Of a stretch of 41,445 bases of DNA, positions 16,757-25,644 are shown one piece after another. The position numbers and the translations under genes are program-made. The notes beneath the pieces are model-generated. The model had not been told where the DNA came from. It did no database searches and saw only the letters and a list, made by a program, of their open reading frames with translations. How positions within the stretch are numbered: the first letter of the stretch is position 1; every line of letters begins with the position of its first letter. Source of the DNA: a bacterium (GTDB taxonomy: Bacteria > Chloroflexota > Chloroflexia > Chloroflexales > Kallotenuaceae); the NCBI GenBank assembly GCA_016781525.1, contig JADDQE010000031.1, positions 1-41,445 on the forward strand. Reading direction: 5' to 3'.

Positions 16757-17572
16757 ATGCTACATCAGTTAACAATTGCGTTCATTGGGGCAGGCATGAT
16801 GGGCGAGGCGATGATCGCTGGATTGCTCAAAGAGCAGCTTGTTCCGGCGGAGCAGATCATTGCCACGGGACCTCGCGCGGAGCGCCGGGACGCCCTGCGT
16901 ACAAAATACGGGATTCGCGTCACGGACGATAACCGCCAAGCGGCCCACGACGCCGACGTAGTGGTCTTCGCGCTCAAGCCTCAAACCTTGCCTAAGGTGC
17001 TTCCGACGCTGCGCGGCGCGCTACAGCCACAGAATTTGGTTATCTCCGTCATCGCGGGTGCGACGATCCCGACCTTTCGTGATACGCTCAGCCACGCCGC
17101 GATCGTCCGCTCGATGCCGAACACGCCCGCGCAGATTGCCGAGGGCATGACGGTTTGGACGGCGACTGAGGCTGTGACCGAGCGGCAGCGCGAGATGACC
17201 GCGACCATCCTAGGCGCGCTCGGTAAAGAGCACTACGTTGCGGATGAAAAGTACTTGGATATGGCTACCGCACTCTCCGGTACCGGCCCGGCCTACTGCT
17301 TTCTCTTGCTCGAGGCGTTGGTCGATGCGGGCGTGCACTTGGGCTTCCCGCGCCGCGTCGCGGAAGATCTCGTACTGCAGACAATGTACGGCTCGGTGCT
17401 CTTCGCCCAGCAGTCGGGGCTGCACCTCGCCGAGCTGCGCAACATGGTGACCTCGCCGGGTGGGACGTCCGCCGAGGCGTTACACGCACTTGAGCGAGGC
17501 GGCCTGCGTACGGTTATGTCGGACGGAGTTTGGGCAGCTTATCGACGTGCCCAGGAGCTAGGAAAGAAGTGA
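16757..17572 (+). CDS. proC: Pyrroline-5-carboxylate reductase
   Basis: 271 residues. The Rossmann start IAFIGAGMMGEAMI binds NAD(P)H. SMPNTPAQIAEGMT and ALSGTGPAYCFLLLEALVDAG are family blocks, and VTSPGGTSAEALHALERGGLR is the C-terminal signature. It reduces pyrroline-5-carboxylate to proline in the last step of proline synthesis. ATG 16757 gives the expected N-terminus; an upstream TTG at 16709 would add 16 residues of no family match. The roughly 240 bases upstream, after the galE hairpin, contain short inverted repeats but no recognisable gene. Confidence 0.93.
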   Translation: MLHQLTIAFIGAGMMGEAMIAGLLKEQLVPAEQIIATGPRAERRDALRTKYGIRVTDDNRQAAHDADVVVFALKPQTLPKVLPTLRGALQPQNLVISVIAGATIPTFRDTLSHAAIVRSMPNTPAQIAEGMTVWTATEAVTERQREMTATILGALGKEHYVADEKYLDMATALSGTGPAYCFLLLEALVDAGVHLGFPRRVAEDLVLQTMYGSVLFAQQSGLHLAELRNMVTSPGGTSAEALHALERGGLRTVMSDGVWAAYRRAQELGKK

Positions 17573-17647
17573 TGCCTGTTGGTGCGACGTCCGCTCGGCG
17601 GAGGACTTGGGCGCTCCAGCAGGCCGCTAAAAGCGGAGGGGAATGCA

Positions 17648-18427
17648 GTGAACCGATTCAATCGCCCGCGGTTGATTACATTCGAAGATCCGGCCTACCT
17701 TCGGCATGTCGAGGCGATGAAGCTGCAGCGCGCCAACCAACGAGCGATCAGGCCGCCGTCACAGCGCGATCTCTTCGGCGGCGAGGTGGAGACGCTGCTG
17801 CGCGCAGCGCTGGCCCAACGCTTTCAAGTGTCTGAGCGCCGTATTGTCGAGTACGAAGAGCGTAGGGGGCGGAACTGGCAGCGCAAATATCGCGAGCTGG
17901 ATGCTGCAATTGTCGAGGGACAGGCACGCGTCCATGTCTTCGAGATCAAGGCAAGCCGGCGGGCGGCCGCCCTCCATCGTGCCTTACGGCAGCTGCGTGA
18001 AACGCAGTCGATCCTTAAGCTGGCCTTTCCCACGGTCTGTCTCACGGTGATTGTTGTCGATACGGGAATGCTGACCTTCCAAGAGCGCGCTGAGCTGGCC
18101 GGAGATGCTGACGCGCCAGCGTACCTCCCACAGACGTTGGAGGAGGCGCTTGCCGAACACCCCGATGTTCGCCGGGTGACGGCGCTAAACGAGCTTACGG
18201 CCTTTCCTGCCGATGTGGAGCTTGTGGTGTTGAGTCTCGACGAGATGATCCAGCTCGCCGATGGCAAGCCGCTCTCACTCGACTGGGACAACGACGAGGC
18301 CGAGGAGCCGGCCGAGGAGCCGGCTCGTCCCAGCACTCCCTTGTATTCCAGCATCGAGGACGAAGTGGAGGAAAGTCCGTTTGCGGCAGCCCTCCGCCGG
18401 GCATCCACCGACAAGCCGAAGCGCTAG
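17648..18427 (+). CDS. Protein with a PD-(D/E)XK-like nuclease core, unknown role
   Basis: 259 residues. After a basic N-terminus the core reads YRELDAAIVEGQARVHVFEIKAS, in which Asp in RELD and the E-I-K tripeptide fit the catalytic D...ExK of the restriction-endonuclease-like fold. A helix with alternating Arg residues follows (ALHRALRQLRETQSIL), as in that fold. The C-terminal third is acidic and Pro-rich and probably disordered. GTG 17648 is chosen because GGAGG lies about 8 bases upstream; the frame extends upstream without support. It follows proC by 75 bases. DNA cleavage is plausible but unproven, and no methylase or helicase partner is nearby. Confidence 0.75.
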   Translation: MNRFNRPRLITFEDPAYLRHVEAMKLQRANQRAIRPPSQRDLFGGEVETLLRAALAQRFQVSERRIVEYEERRGRNWQRKYRELDAAIVEGQARVHVFEIKASRRAAALHRALRQLRETQSILKLAFPTVCLTVIVVDTGMLTFQERAELAGDADAPAYLPQTLEEALAEHPDVRRVTALNELTAFPADVELVVLSLDEMIQLADGKPLSLDWDNDEAEEPAEEPARPSTPLYSSIEDEVEESPFAAALRRASTDKPKR

Positions 18428-18497
18428 GCTACGTCACCGCGCGGCCTTACCTCCGTACTAGCCCTGCAGAACTTACGTGTGAGCGAAATTCAAGTAA

Positions 18498-18532
18498 GGC
18501 AGCCCACGGATCGACAAAATCCGTGGGCTGCC
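18498..18532. terminator. Perfect 14-bp hairpin between convergent genes
   Basis: GGCAGCCCACGGAT and ATCCGTGGGCTGCC form a perfect 14-bp stem with loop CGACAAA, midway between the PD-(D/E)XK gene and the convergent DUF2382 gene. There is no strong U-tract on either side. Placement suggests a bidirectional terminator. Confidence 0.65.
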
Positions 18533-18575
18533 CTCCTCAGCGCGTATCCGCAGCCAGTCGCTGCTTCAACTCGGC

Positions 18576-20099
18576 TTAGTAGTTGTTGCGAGTATCACGG
18601 TCGCCAGCGTCACCGCTGCGATCCGTGTCGAGCCCCGTGTTGCGCTCCACGGCGTTGTTCGCGTTGCCGAGCGTGCGCTCACCAAAGCCCTCGTTCGACG
18701 TCGTTCCGGTCGTGCCGCCAACCTGCTGCACATCGACGTCCGTGCGGCGCAGGGTATCCTGCACCGTCTCGGTCCGCTCTTCGACCGTTTTCTTGACGTG
18801 TACTTCCTCGACGACGCGTGTCTGCTTGTCGACGACAACCTCCTCGTCGCGCTCACGCACCTCAAAGGTACCTTCCTGGAAGGTGGCGCCGTCGACGTCG
18901 GAGACCGGGCGATTCACCGGGGTGCGAACCACGTCAACCGACTCATCGCGGACAGTGACCTGCTCGTTGACCGGAACTTCCTCGATCCGCGTGTTTACGC
19001 GCACGCCGCCCGTCTCGACCTCACGCTTCCCAACGCGCAGCTCTTCCTCGACGATCGGTACCTTGATTTCGCCACCCTGGTCGATGTTGGTGTTGAAACC
19101 CGTCGCGCCAGTTGTGCTGGTGGTGTTATAGCCCGTCGTCCCCATCGTGCCGTAGTCAGTCGTGCTGCCCATTGCCGTCGCTGATGTCCCGCCGGTACCG
19201 GCGGTCGTGTGATCGTGGCCATGGCTGCGGTCGTGCTCGTCATCCGTCGCCTCAGCGCCAGCCGCGTCACCCGCCGCGCCGACGCCGCCGCCCGTGACCG
19301 CACCGGCGACGCCGCCGATCACGGTACCAACTGGCCCACCCGCCGAGCCAATTGCGGCACCTGTGGCTGCACCTGCAAGGCCACCACCGGCAGTGCCAAC
19401 CTTGCTGCTGTCAGCGTAGTCGTCGCGTCCGATCGAGGTGTCGGCGTCACCGCTTGAGCTGCGGTCGGCATCATTGAAGGAGGTCGTGCTTGCGGTGGTG
19501 GCGGTGGTGCCGGAGTATGGCTCGGCATTCTCGTCAAAGCGCGAGAAGCCCTCCGTACGATATTCCTCGCCACGCTGATCGATGTCAACCACGTTGTGCT
19601 GGTCCATGATATCGGCCGCGCGATCGGCATCGGTGTCACTCGTTGCCTGAACAGTAATTAGCGCACCGCCGCGGCGGACGCCCTCGGCATAAACGTTTGC
19701 GTGCTCCTCGGGAATGCCGGCGCCGACCAGCGCACCGACTAGGCCACCAGCAGCCGCTCCGATACCCGCGCCAAGCGCCGTCGAGCCAAGGGCTGTTGCC
19801 AGCGTGCCAGCTGCAACAACCGGGCCGATGCCCGGGATCGCCAGCGCGCCGAGCCCGACCAGCAGGCCGGTCAAACCGCCGAGAACAGCGCCGCCCGCCG
19901 CGCCAAAGCCAGCGCCTTCTTCCGCTTCGGTGCCGGTATCACCGCGTCCGGTCGTGTCGTTGTCGCCGTAGTCGTTACGGCTGTTGTTGCCGACAAAGCT
20001 AATGTCGCTGCCGCTGAACCCGGCATCCCTGAGCTCCTGCAATGCAGCCTGTGCATCGCTTGCATTGTCGAACAGTCCTACCACATTCTTCAAGGCCAT
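18576..20099 (-). CDS. Stress-type protein: YflT-like domain, glycine zippers and DUF2382
   Basis: 507 residues from ATG 20099, chosen because GGGAGGAAAG lies just upstream; an upstream extension to 20189 has no support. The N-terminus (NVVGLFDNASDAQAALQELRDAGF) matches the YflT/GsiB-region general-stress domain. Two glycine-zipper stretches follow (about 80-130 and 245-285). A DUF2382 domain occupies about 365-480 (KVPIVEEELRVGKREVETGG, then DEEVVVDKQTRVVEEVHVKK). The tail is polar. DUF2382 proteins are common in stress-tolerant bacteria, often near other copies; their biochemical role is unknown. It is co-oriented with a second DUF2382 gene 146 bases upstream. Confidence 0.85.
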   Translation of the reverse strand: MALKNVVGLFDNASDAQAALQELRDAGFSGSDISFVGNNSRNDYGDNDTTGRGDTGTEAEEGAGFGAAGGAVLGGLTGLLVGLGALAIPGIGPVVAAGTLATALGSTALGAGIGAAAGGLVGALVGAGIPEEHANVYAEGVRRGGALITVQATSDTDADRAADIMDQHNVVDIDQRGEEYRTEGFSRFDENAEPYSGTTATTASTTSFNDADRSSSGDADTSIGRDDYADSSKVGTAGGGLAGAATGAAIGSAGGPVGTVIGGVAGAVTGGGVGAAGDAAGAEATDDEHDRSHGHDHTTAGTGGTSATAMGSTTDYGTMGTTGYNTTSTTGATGFNTNIDQGGEIKVPIVEEELRVGKREVETGGVRVNTRIEEVPVNEQVTVRDESVDVVRTPVNRPVSDVDGATFQEGTFEVRERDEEVVVDKQTRVVEEVHVKKTVEERTETVQDTLRRTDVDVQQVGGTTGTTSNEGFGERTLGNANNAVERNTGLDTDRSGDAGDRDTRNNY

Positions 20100-20245
20100 A
20101 TTCTTCTTTCCTCCCATACGTGCTAAGGTGTTAGCAAGAGGCTGGGGGACTCCTCTCCTCTTCCCTTGCTCCAGAACCTCGGCAACCATGAGGCAAGTGA
20201 CGTGCCATCACGAAAATGCCCCTCTCAGAGCCATCACCGGAGGGT

Positions 20246-20968
20246 CTACGAGCTTGCCGGACGCTCTCCAATGCGCTCGACGTGCACCTGCTCTTCACGG
20301 AGCACGACGCGCGCCTCTTCAGTCTCCTCTACGCGACGCTTGGTGATCCGTAGCTCCTCCTTGAGTACCAGTCGCTTCTCGACGACCAGCATTTCTTCCA
20401 CCACCGGAATGATCAGCGTATCGCCTTCTTCACGAACCTCGGGTGCCACGTCGACCACGCGGCCGATCGCAATGCGCTCGACGTCGACCTGCTCATGGTA
20501 GACCGGCTGCTGGATCACTTCTTCGCGCTCGTTGACGGTCTTATGGACCCGGACCCCGCCGCCTTCGACCTCACGCGTCCGCACGATTGCTTCTTCCTGA
20601 ACCACCGGAATACGCACCTCTTCGCCGGGTCCGATCTCCATCGCATACGGGGCCTGCGCAATCGAGCCGGTCGAGCCGCCGGTGGTCATGGTGTGCTCTT
20701 GGGACAACTCGTCGGTCGCCAAAACCTGGGTCTGTCCTACGTCGAAGCTACTACCTCCGGCCACCCCGCTCTGCTCGCCGCCTTGATTAACACGCACAAC
20801 TCCACCATCCACGGTGTACATGTGTGGTGCTAGGGTCAGCATCTCCGCGCCATCCGTGCGAACGAGTATGCGCGCCGGTTCAGCTACGGCGTCACGCAGA
20901 ATGGTGTCTACAACTCCAAGTCGTCCGTTCACACCCTCGACTGGCATACCTACATAGACGTCATCCAT
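20246..20968 (-). CDS. PRC-barrel-like and DUF2382 protein
   Basis: 240 residues. Residues 1-60 (VYVGMPVEGVNGRLGVVDTI to MYTVDGGVVRVN) look like a small PRC-barrel domain. From about residue 117 there are two DUF2382-type units: VRIPVVQEEAIVRTREVEGG and LIIPVVEEMLVVEKRLVLKE, each followed by alternating charged beta strands. GGAGGTGA lies 4 bases before the ATG. Together with the next gene it forms a DUF2382 pair with different N-terminal domains. Function unknown; envelope or desiccation stress is a common suggestion for the family. Confidence 0.85.
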   Translation of the reverse strand: MDDVYVGMPVEGVNGRLGVVDTILRDAVAEPARILVRTDGAEMLTLAPHMYTVDGGVVRVNQGGEQSGVAGGSSFDVGQTQVLATDELSQEHTMTTGGSTGSIAQAPYAMEIGPGEEVRIPVVQEEAIVRTREVEGGGVRVHKTVNEREEVIQQPVYHEQVDVERIAIGRVVDVAPEVREEGDTLIIPVVEEMLVVEKRLVLKEELRITKRRVEETEEARVVLREEQVHVERIGERPASS

Positions 20969-21158
20969 TCGTCACCTCCATCTTCTATCCCACGGTTGGA
21001 GCAACCGACGTGCCAGTGCCTTCGTCCATCACCGCGACGCGCGGCTGGCCGATGGTCACGCCCGCCGTCCGGCACCCGGCTCGGTCGGCATGCGTCCAAA
21101 TCTGGCCACGCACCTTCCAACGTGTGTTTTCGGGCGGGTAGCCAGGTTATGTTTGTCG

Positions 21159-21167
21159 TGCTACACT
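21159..21167 (+). promoter_or_regulatory. Extended -10 promoter candidate for uvsE
   Basis: TGC-TACACT is an extended -10 lying 40 bases before the uvsE ATG, with predicted start near 21174. No good -35 is present. Confidence 0.45.
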
Positions 21168-21206
21168 GGAGGCCACACACTCCTGTATCGTTTAAGCCAT
21201 TCGATC

Positions 21207-22196
21207 ATGCGTCTCGGATTGCCAACTCGAATTCTCGGCCGGCGCGGCCTCCGCGCTTACGATACGCGCCGACCTACCAGCGCCCCGCATCTAAGCGTGA
21301 GCTTGGCGCACCTTCGTGATGTCTTCGCGTATCTTGCCGCCATCGACGTAACGTTTTACCGTCTAGCGTCGGACCTCGCTCCCTTCGCTACGCACCCTGA
21401 GCTGCCGGATTTTCACGACCAGCTCGACCAGTGTGCCGCCGAGCTTGATTCGGTCGGCGCGCTCGCGCGAAAACAAGGCATCCGCCTTACCTTTCACGCC
21501 CCGCTACATGTCCAGCTTGGATCGGCAGAAAGTGCGGTTGCCCAGCGCTCGCGCGCGGAGCTTGAATTACTGACGGCACTACTGGACGGTATGGGCTTGG
21601 ACGAGGACTGCGTGATTGTAGTCCATGTCGGCGGCATGGGGGCCGCTCCCGATAGTGCCATCAGCCGCTGGACGGCGGCATTCGATCGTCTGCCCGACAC
21701 GGTGCGGCGCCGGCTGGCTCTGGAGCACGAGGATGACGGCGCGTCATTGGGTGTCGTTCTTCGGATACACGCGGCTTGTGGTGTGCCGCTTGTTTTCGAT
21801 TACCTGCATTACCGCCTGAACAATCCCGAGCGCTGGAGCCTTCCTGAAGCAATGGCGGTTGCATTAGCGACATGGCCCTATGGGCGAACTCCAAAGATGC
21901 ACTTCTCGTCACCACGTACAGAGCTACGCGCCGTGGAGCGCAACGACCCCGAGACGGGGCGGCGGCGCTGGTCCCTGACGGCACCGCGGCCTGGTCATCA
22001 TGCCGACTTCCTAAACCCGTGGGAGTTCGGCGGATTTGCCGAAGCGGCCCCAGGAGTACGCGATTTCGACGTCATGCTGGAGGCCAAAGCCTCGGATCTT
22101 GCACTGCTTCGGCTACGTGGTGATTTGGAGCGGTATATGCCAGAGGTTGCGGCCTGGATCCCAAGCCGGTCTCGTCCCTCAGAGGTGCTGGAATGA
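21207..22196 (+). CDS. uvsE: UV damage endonuclease (UvsE/UVDE family)
   Basis: 329 residues of the UVDE TIM-barrel family, which nicks DNA 5' to UV photoproducts in a metal-dependent way. Family blocks in order: MRLGLPTR at the start, FYRLASDLAPFATHPE, LTFHAPLHVQLGS (usual form MHPGQYxxLNS), VVHVGGM, LEHEDD (usually LENDD), FDYLHYRLN (usually FDxxHHxxN), KMHFSSPR, PGHHADF and DVMLEAKASDLALLRLR. Most metal-binding His, Glu and Asp positions are kept, but several motifs are shifted, so this is a divergent member. ATG 21207 gives the family N-terminus. The last bases overlap the next gene (ATGA), so the two are coupled. Confidence 0.87.
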   Translation: MRLGLPTRILGRRGLRAYDTRRPTSAPHLSVSLAHLRDVFAYLAAIDVTFYRLASDLAPFATHPELPDFHDQLDQCAAELDSVGALARKQGIRLTFHAPLHVQLGSAESAVAQRSRAELELLTALLDGMGLDEDCVIVVHVGGMGAAPDSAISRWTAAFDRLPDTVRRRLALEHEDDGASLGVVLRIHAACGVPLVFDYLHYRLNNPERWSLPEAMAVALATWPYGRTPKMHFSSPRTELRAVERNDPETGRRRWSLTAPRPGHHADFLNPWEFGGFAEAAPGVRDFDVMLEAKASDLALLRLRGDLERYMPEVAAWIPSRSRPSEVLE

Positions 22197-22738
22197 CGAG
22201 CTTGACGCCCGCCCTGGTTGTCGTCGTCAACAATCAACGCGACTGGCAGCGGGTCTGTGACGAGGGTTGGTACCGCATCCCGCTTAAGCACGCGCCGTAT
22301 CCCGTTGCTGCCGAATACCTCGCCTTCTATTTTACGCGTCGTGTCGGGGTGCATGCTTGGCAGGTGCCATGCTATGCTCCTGTGCGCCGCTATACGCTGC
22401 TGCAGCGGCGGGGTCTCTTGCCTGATGAGGCAGACCATCCGCGAGCCGACGATTGGTATTACAAGGTAGAGCTCGGGGCAACTGAGCAGCTACCAACGCC
22501 AATCACGAGCCGTCAGCTGCGCCGCATCAGCTTTATTCCTACCACGCTGGAGCGGATCCACTCTGCGGACGACGTGGCTGAGCTCTGGCAGACCGATGAA
22601 GAGCGATCGGTCCTATGGCAGCATTTTCCGAATTTAGCGCTGAAGACAACCAAGCGGCTGTCGATTGAGGAGAGGGGCGTGCGTTACCAGCCTCTGCGCG
22701 AGCCGCGTGGATTGCATGGCTCGTTTTGGTGGGGATAA
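22193..22738 (+). CDS. Conserved-looking unknown protein coupled to UvsE
   Basis: 181 residues beginning in the ATGA overlap with uvsE. Visible segments: ALVVVVNNQRDW, GWYRIPLKHAP, AAEYLAFYFTRRVG, LLPDEADHPRADDWYYKVEL and RRISFIPTTLERI. From memory, longer Chloroflexota/cyanobacterial proteins have a similar N-terminal half followed by a restriction-endonuclease-like half; here that second half is absent. No catalytic motif is clear. Tight coupling to uvsE suggests a DNA-related accessory role, but this is inference only. Confidence 0.8.
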   Translation: MTSLTPALVVVVNNQRDWQRVCDEGWYRIPLKHAPYPVAAEYLAFYFTRRVGVHAWQVPCYAPVRRYTLLQRRGLLPDEADHPRADDWYYKVELGATEQLPTPITSRQLRRISFIPTTLERIHSADDVAELWQTDEERSVLWQHFPNLALKTTKRLSIEERGVRYQPLREPRGLHGSFWWG

Positions 22739-22911
22739 AGGGTCAAGCCGTACTCTCACTTCACATGGAAGAGTAAGTCATCACGGCTCCAAAATCCGTT
22801 TCGTGCCGAATGGCTTCTCTGCACGCGGCCGAAGCGCCATCCGGCAATGCTGGTGCAAGCAGTCGGGAACGATCATCTGCTGCCTTCGTGCATTGCGCCT
22901 CTGCGAACAGA

Positions 22912-22970
22912 AGCGGATGCTCGTTGAACTTGGATCGAACGCTGTCATCCCCCTTCAACGAGCATCCGCT
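22912..22970. repeat. Perfect 17-bp inverted repeat between convergent genes
   Basis: AGCGGATGCTCGTTGAA (22912-22928) and its exact reverse complement (22954-22970) flank a 25-base spacer. A GTTTT follows on the + strand and a T-rich CTTCTGTTC on the minus strand. It lies between the uvsE-linked gene and the convergent DUF59 gene, so a bidirectional terminator is the simplest reading; the long loop is unusual for that. The rest of the 270-base gap has no gene. Confidence 0.75.
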
Positions 22971-23011
22971 GTTTTCCCGCGTTTCAAGCCCTAACAGGGT
23001 GACACGGCGCT

Positions 23012-23329
23012 TTAGAAGTACCCTAGCTCGGCCTTGGCATCCTCACTCATCAGCGACGGATTCCAAAAAGGTGTCCATACTAGGTTAATCTTGGTCTCTT
23101 CCAGCTGTGGATGGACATCGCGGAGCGACATTACTTCCTTCTGGGCGCTCTCGATAATCATCGGCCCTGCGGGACAGGCCGGCGTCGTCAATGTCATGTC
23201 GATGTTAACCTGCTTGCCTTCGCCTGCGACATCGACGTTATACACCAGACCAAGATCGACGATGTTGAGCCCGATCTCGGGATCATATACGTTTCTCAGG
23301 GCTGCTCGTACCATATCTTCATTTAGCAT
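23012..23329 (-). CDS. DUF59/MIP18-family Fe-S assembly protein (SufT-like)
   Basis: 105 residues from ATG 23329, 8 bases after a GGAGG; two ATGs further upstream (23347, 23344) have no Shine-Dalgarno. The family signature is complete: VYDPEIGLNIVDLGLVYNV, then MTLTTPACPAGP with its conserved Cys. DUF59 proteins (SufT, MIP18, PaaD) help load Fe-S clusters onto target proteins. Last gene of the minus-strand sulfur run, 53 bases after the MoaD-like gene. Confidence 0.88.
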   Translation of the reverse strand: MLNEDMVRAALRNVYDPEIGLNIVDLGLVYNVDVAGEGKQVNIDMTLTTPACPAGPMIIESAQKEVMSLRDVHPQLEETKINLVWTPFWNPSLMSEDAKAELGYF

Positions 23330-23382
23330 CACACTGTCCTCCATCATTCACTCTGGTGTAGTGTACCACCTCGCGCCCACAG

Positions 23383-23658
23383 CTATAGGTCGCCCTTGGG
23401 TACAATAATCGTGAGTCGATCATCATCCTGAAGCGGCGTGTCTAGGCCTTCCAGGGTCCGAATGTCTTTGCCATTGCGATATAGCCCGTAGCCCGGGCCA
23501 GGGTAGGCTAGATCGTCCGGAAGCTGCCGGTCGAGATCGGGGTAGCGCTCAAAAAGCTTCGTCAACGCGTCATCTACTGTGGCGGCTTCCAGGAACACGC
23601 GCTCGTTGTACGCAGCGTATGGCCGCAGGGCATTCGGCAATATCACAATGATCGACAT
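23383..23658 (-). CDS. MoaD/ThiS-like ubiquitin-fold protein lacking the C-terminal Gly-Gly
   Basis: 91 residues with the beta-grasp pattern of MoaD/ThiS sulfur carriers: IIVILPNALRPYA, AATVDDALTKLFERYPDL, YRNGKDIRTLEGLDTPLQDD and DRLTIIVP. The chain ends in IIVPKGDL rather than the usual VPPVAGG. No shifted frame nearby restores Gly-Gly before a stop, so the lack seems real. Without it, adenylation and thiocarboxylate formation should be impossible by the normal route. An AAAGGAAA precedes the ATG. It begins 9 bases after sufE and is surely co-transcribed with it. Confidence 0.85.
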   Translation of the reverse strand: MSIIVILPNALRPYAAYNERVFLEAATVDDALTKLFERYPDLDRQLPDDLAYPGPGYGLYRNGKDIRTLEGLDTPLQDDDRLTIIVPKGDL

Positions 23659-23667
23659 AGCTTTCCT

Positions 23668-24147
23668 TTATATGGTGTGTGGCGTCGAGCTATCCGACTG
23701 GAGCTCTGAGCTGGCCAGCTCCTTGGTGGCCAGCCGCTTTATATACGCCAGGATTGTATGAACGCCCTGCAGTCGTCGCGGGGAGAGCACATCCTGAAGG
23801 CCCATCTCTTGGTAGAAATCGCCTGGTATCTGCAAAATTTGCTCGGGCGTCGCGCCACGCACCCCCTCCTCGAGCAATGCAGCATAGCCGCGTACGGTCG
23901 GCGACTCCGGCGGCACGTCGAAGTGGAAGACGAGCTTGCGATCGCGATTTTCGGCGACTACAAAGACTGGCGTCATGCACTCGTGAACTTGATCCATCGC
24001 ATCCCGCCGATCCCGAAGCCAATCCGGCAATGGCGGCAGCTTTCGCGCGTACTCAAGTAGCAGCTCAAGCTTCTCCGAGCCCTCGGCCAGCTGGAAATCC
24101 TCGACGATCTCGCCGAGACGCGGTGGTAGGGCAGATTCAGCTGTCAT
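23668..24147 (-). CDS. sufE: SufE family cysteine-desulfurase partner
   Basis: 159 residues with the SufE fold pattern: LGEIVEDFQLAEGSEKLELLLEYARKLPPLP, then VHECMTPVFV where Cys57 corresponds to the sulfur-accepting Cys, and later FHFDVPPESPTVRGYAALL and FYQEMGLQDVLSPRRLQG. SufE takes persulfide from SufS. GGAGGAG precedes the ATG. The gene leads a three-gene unit with the MoaD-like and DUF59 genes. It coexists with a SufU in the same cluster, although the two normally replace each other. Confidence 0.9.
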   Translation of the reverse strand: MTAESALPPRLGEIVEDFQLAEGSEKLELLLEYARKLPPLPDWLRDRRDAMDQVHECMTPVFVVAENRDRKLVFHFDVPPESPTVRGYAALLEEGVRGATPEQILQIPGDFYQEMGLQDVLSPRRLQGVHTILAYIKRLATKELASSELQSDSSTPHTI

Positions 24148-24263
24148 TTGTATCTCCTCCTCCGTGGTCCGCTCTGCCCATACTGGCAGATGTCATCACC
24201 ACAGTGGGTATTTGCATGAACGTCGCTCGTCCCGGTGGTGTACCGTGCTTGAGCATTAACCGT

Positions 24264-24272
24264 ATTGTAGCA
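24264..24272 (-). promoter_or_regulatory. Extended -10 promoter for the sufE unit
   Basis: The minus strand reads TGC-TACAAT about 115 bases before the sufE ATG, just after the rhodanese terminator. Predicted start is near 24257. Confidence 0.5.
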
Positions 24273-24289
24273 GACCCGCTGCGTAAACG

Positions 24290-24322
24290 AAAAAAGGACA
24301 GGAGCCGTAAGCTCCCGTCCTT
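24290..24322 (-). terminator. Intrinsic terminator of the rhodanese gene
   Basis: On the minus strand, AAGGACGGGAGC and GCTCCTGTCCTT pair (one mismatch) around TTACG and are followed by an unbroken T-run, 22 bases after the stop. This is a textbook Rho-independent terminator and separates the rhodanese from sufE. Confidence 0.85.
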
Positions 24323-24343
24323 CGGTCGCGCACATCGTGCTAG

Positions 24344-25201
<858 letters not shown>

Positions 25202-25290
25202 ACATCCTCCGTTATAAGCAATCAGCGACCGGCTGTCGGCGTTGTACGTCCCAGTCTTAGGACGCCCCGAGAGCTGATTGTTGACCGCTG

Positions 25291-25608
25291 CTAGCTAACA
25301 GCTACTTGTACCTCATTGCCCACAATCTGAACCGCATACGTAGCGACAGGAGTGACCGCCGGCAATGTTCGTGGTCGTCCGCTCTCCAGGCTGAAAATCG
25401 AGCCGTGGAGTGGGCACTCGATCGTACACTCGTCGGCGTCCACTTCGCCGTCCGCCATCTCGGCATAGGCGTGGCTACAGACGTTATTGATCGCGTAAAA
25501 CTGGCCATCGCAATTTACAACGGCGATGAACTCTTTCCCAATCGTGAATGCTTTAGCGGAGCCAGGAGGGATATCAGACACGCTGGCAACGGTCACATAG
25601 CTTGCCAT
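25291..25608 (-). CDS. Small Rieske [2Fe-2S] ferredoxin
   Basis: 105 residues, the length of soluble Rieske ferredoxins. The ligands are Cys44-x-His46 (NVCSHAYAE) and Cys65-x2-His68 (ECPLHGSIF), followed by the [18 protein letters not shown] beta segment. It carries electrons to an oxygenase or other partner and could give electrons for cluster assembly here; no oxygenase is nearby. An AGGGG precedes the ATG. It follows sufB, but a terminator and its own promoter lie between them. Confidence 0.92.
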   Translation of the reverse strand: MASYVTVASVSDIPPGSAKAFTIGKEFIAVVNCDGQFYAINNVCSHAYAEMADGEVDADECTIECPLHGSIFSLESGRPRTLPAVTPVATYAVQIVGNEVQVAVS

Positions 25609-25644
25609 GCAAAAACCCCTGTTTGTCGCTTAACATACTACACT

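Noticed and set aside
18900-19700. Repetitive-looking DNA in the DUF2382 gene that might suggest a repeat array
   Set aside because: The repetition comes from Gly/Ala zippers and Ser/Thr codons; there are no spaced identical repeats, so it is not CRISPR.
22665-22994. A 109-codon + strand frame after the uvsE partner
   Set aside because: It runs through the end of a real gene and the 17-bp inverted repeat, with no ribosome site.
25202-25290. TTATAA just before the rhodanese start as a -10 box
   Set aside because: Its predicted start would fall inside the Shine-Dalgarno, which would then be useless; no -35.
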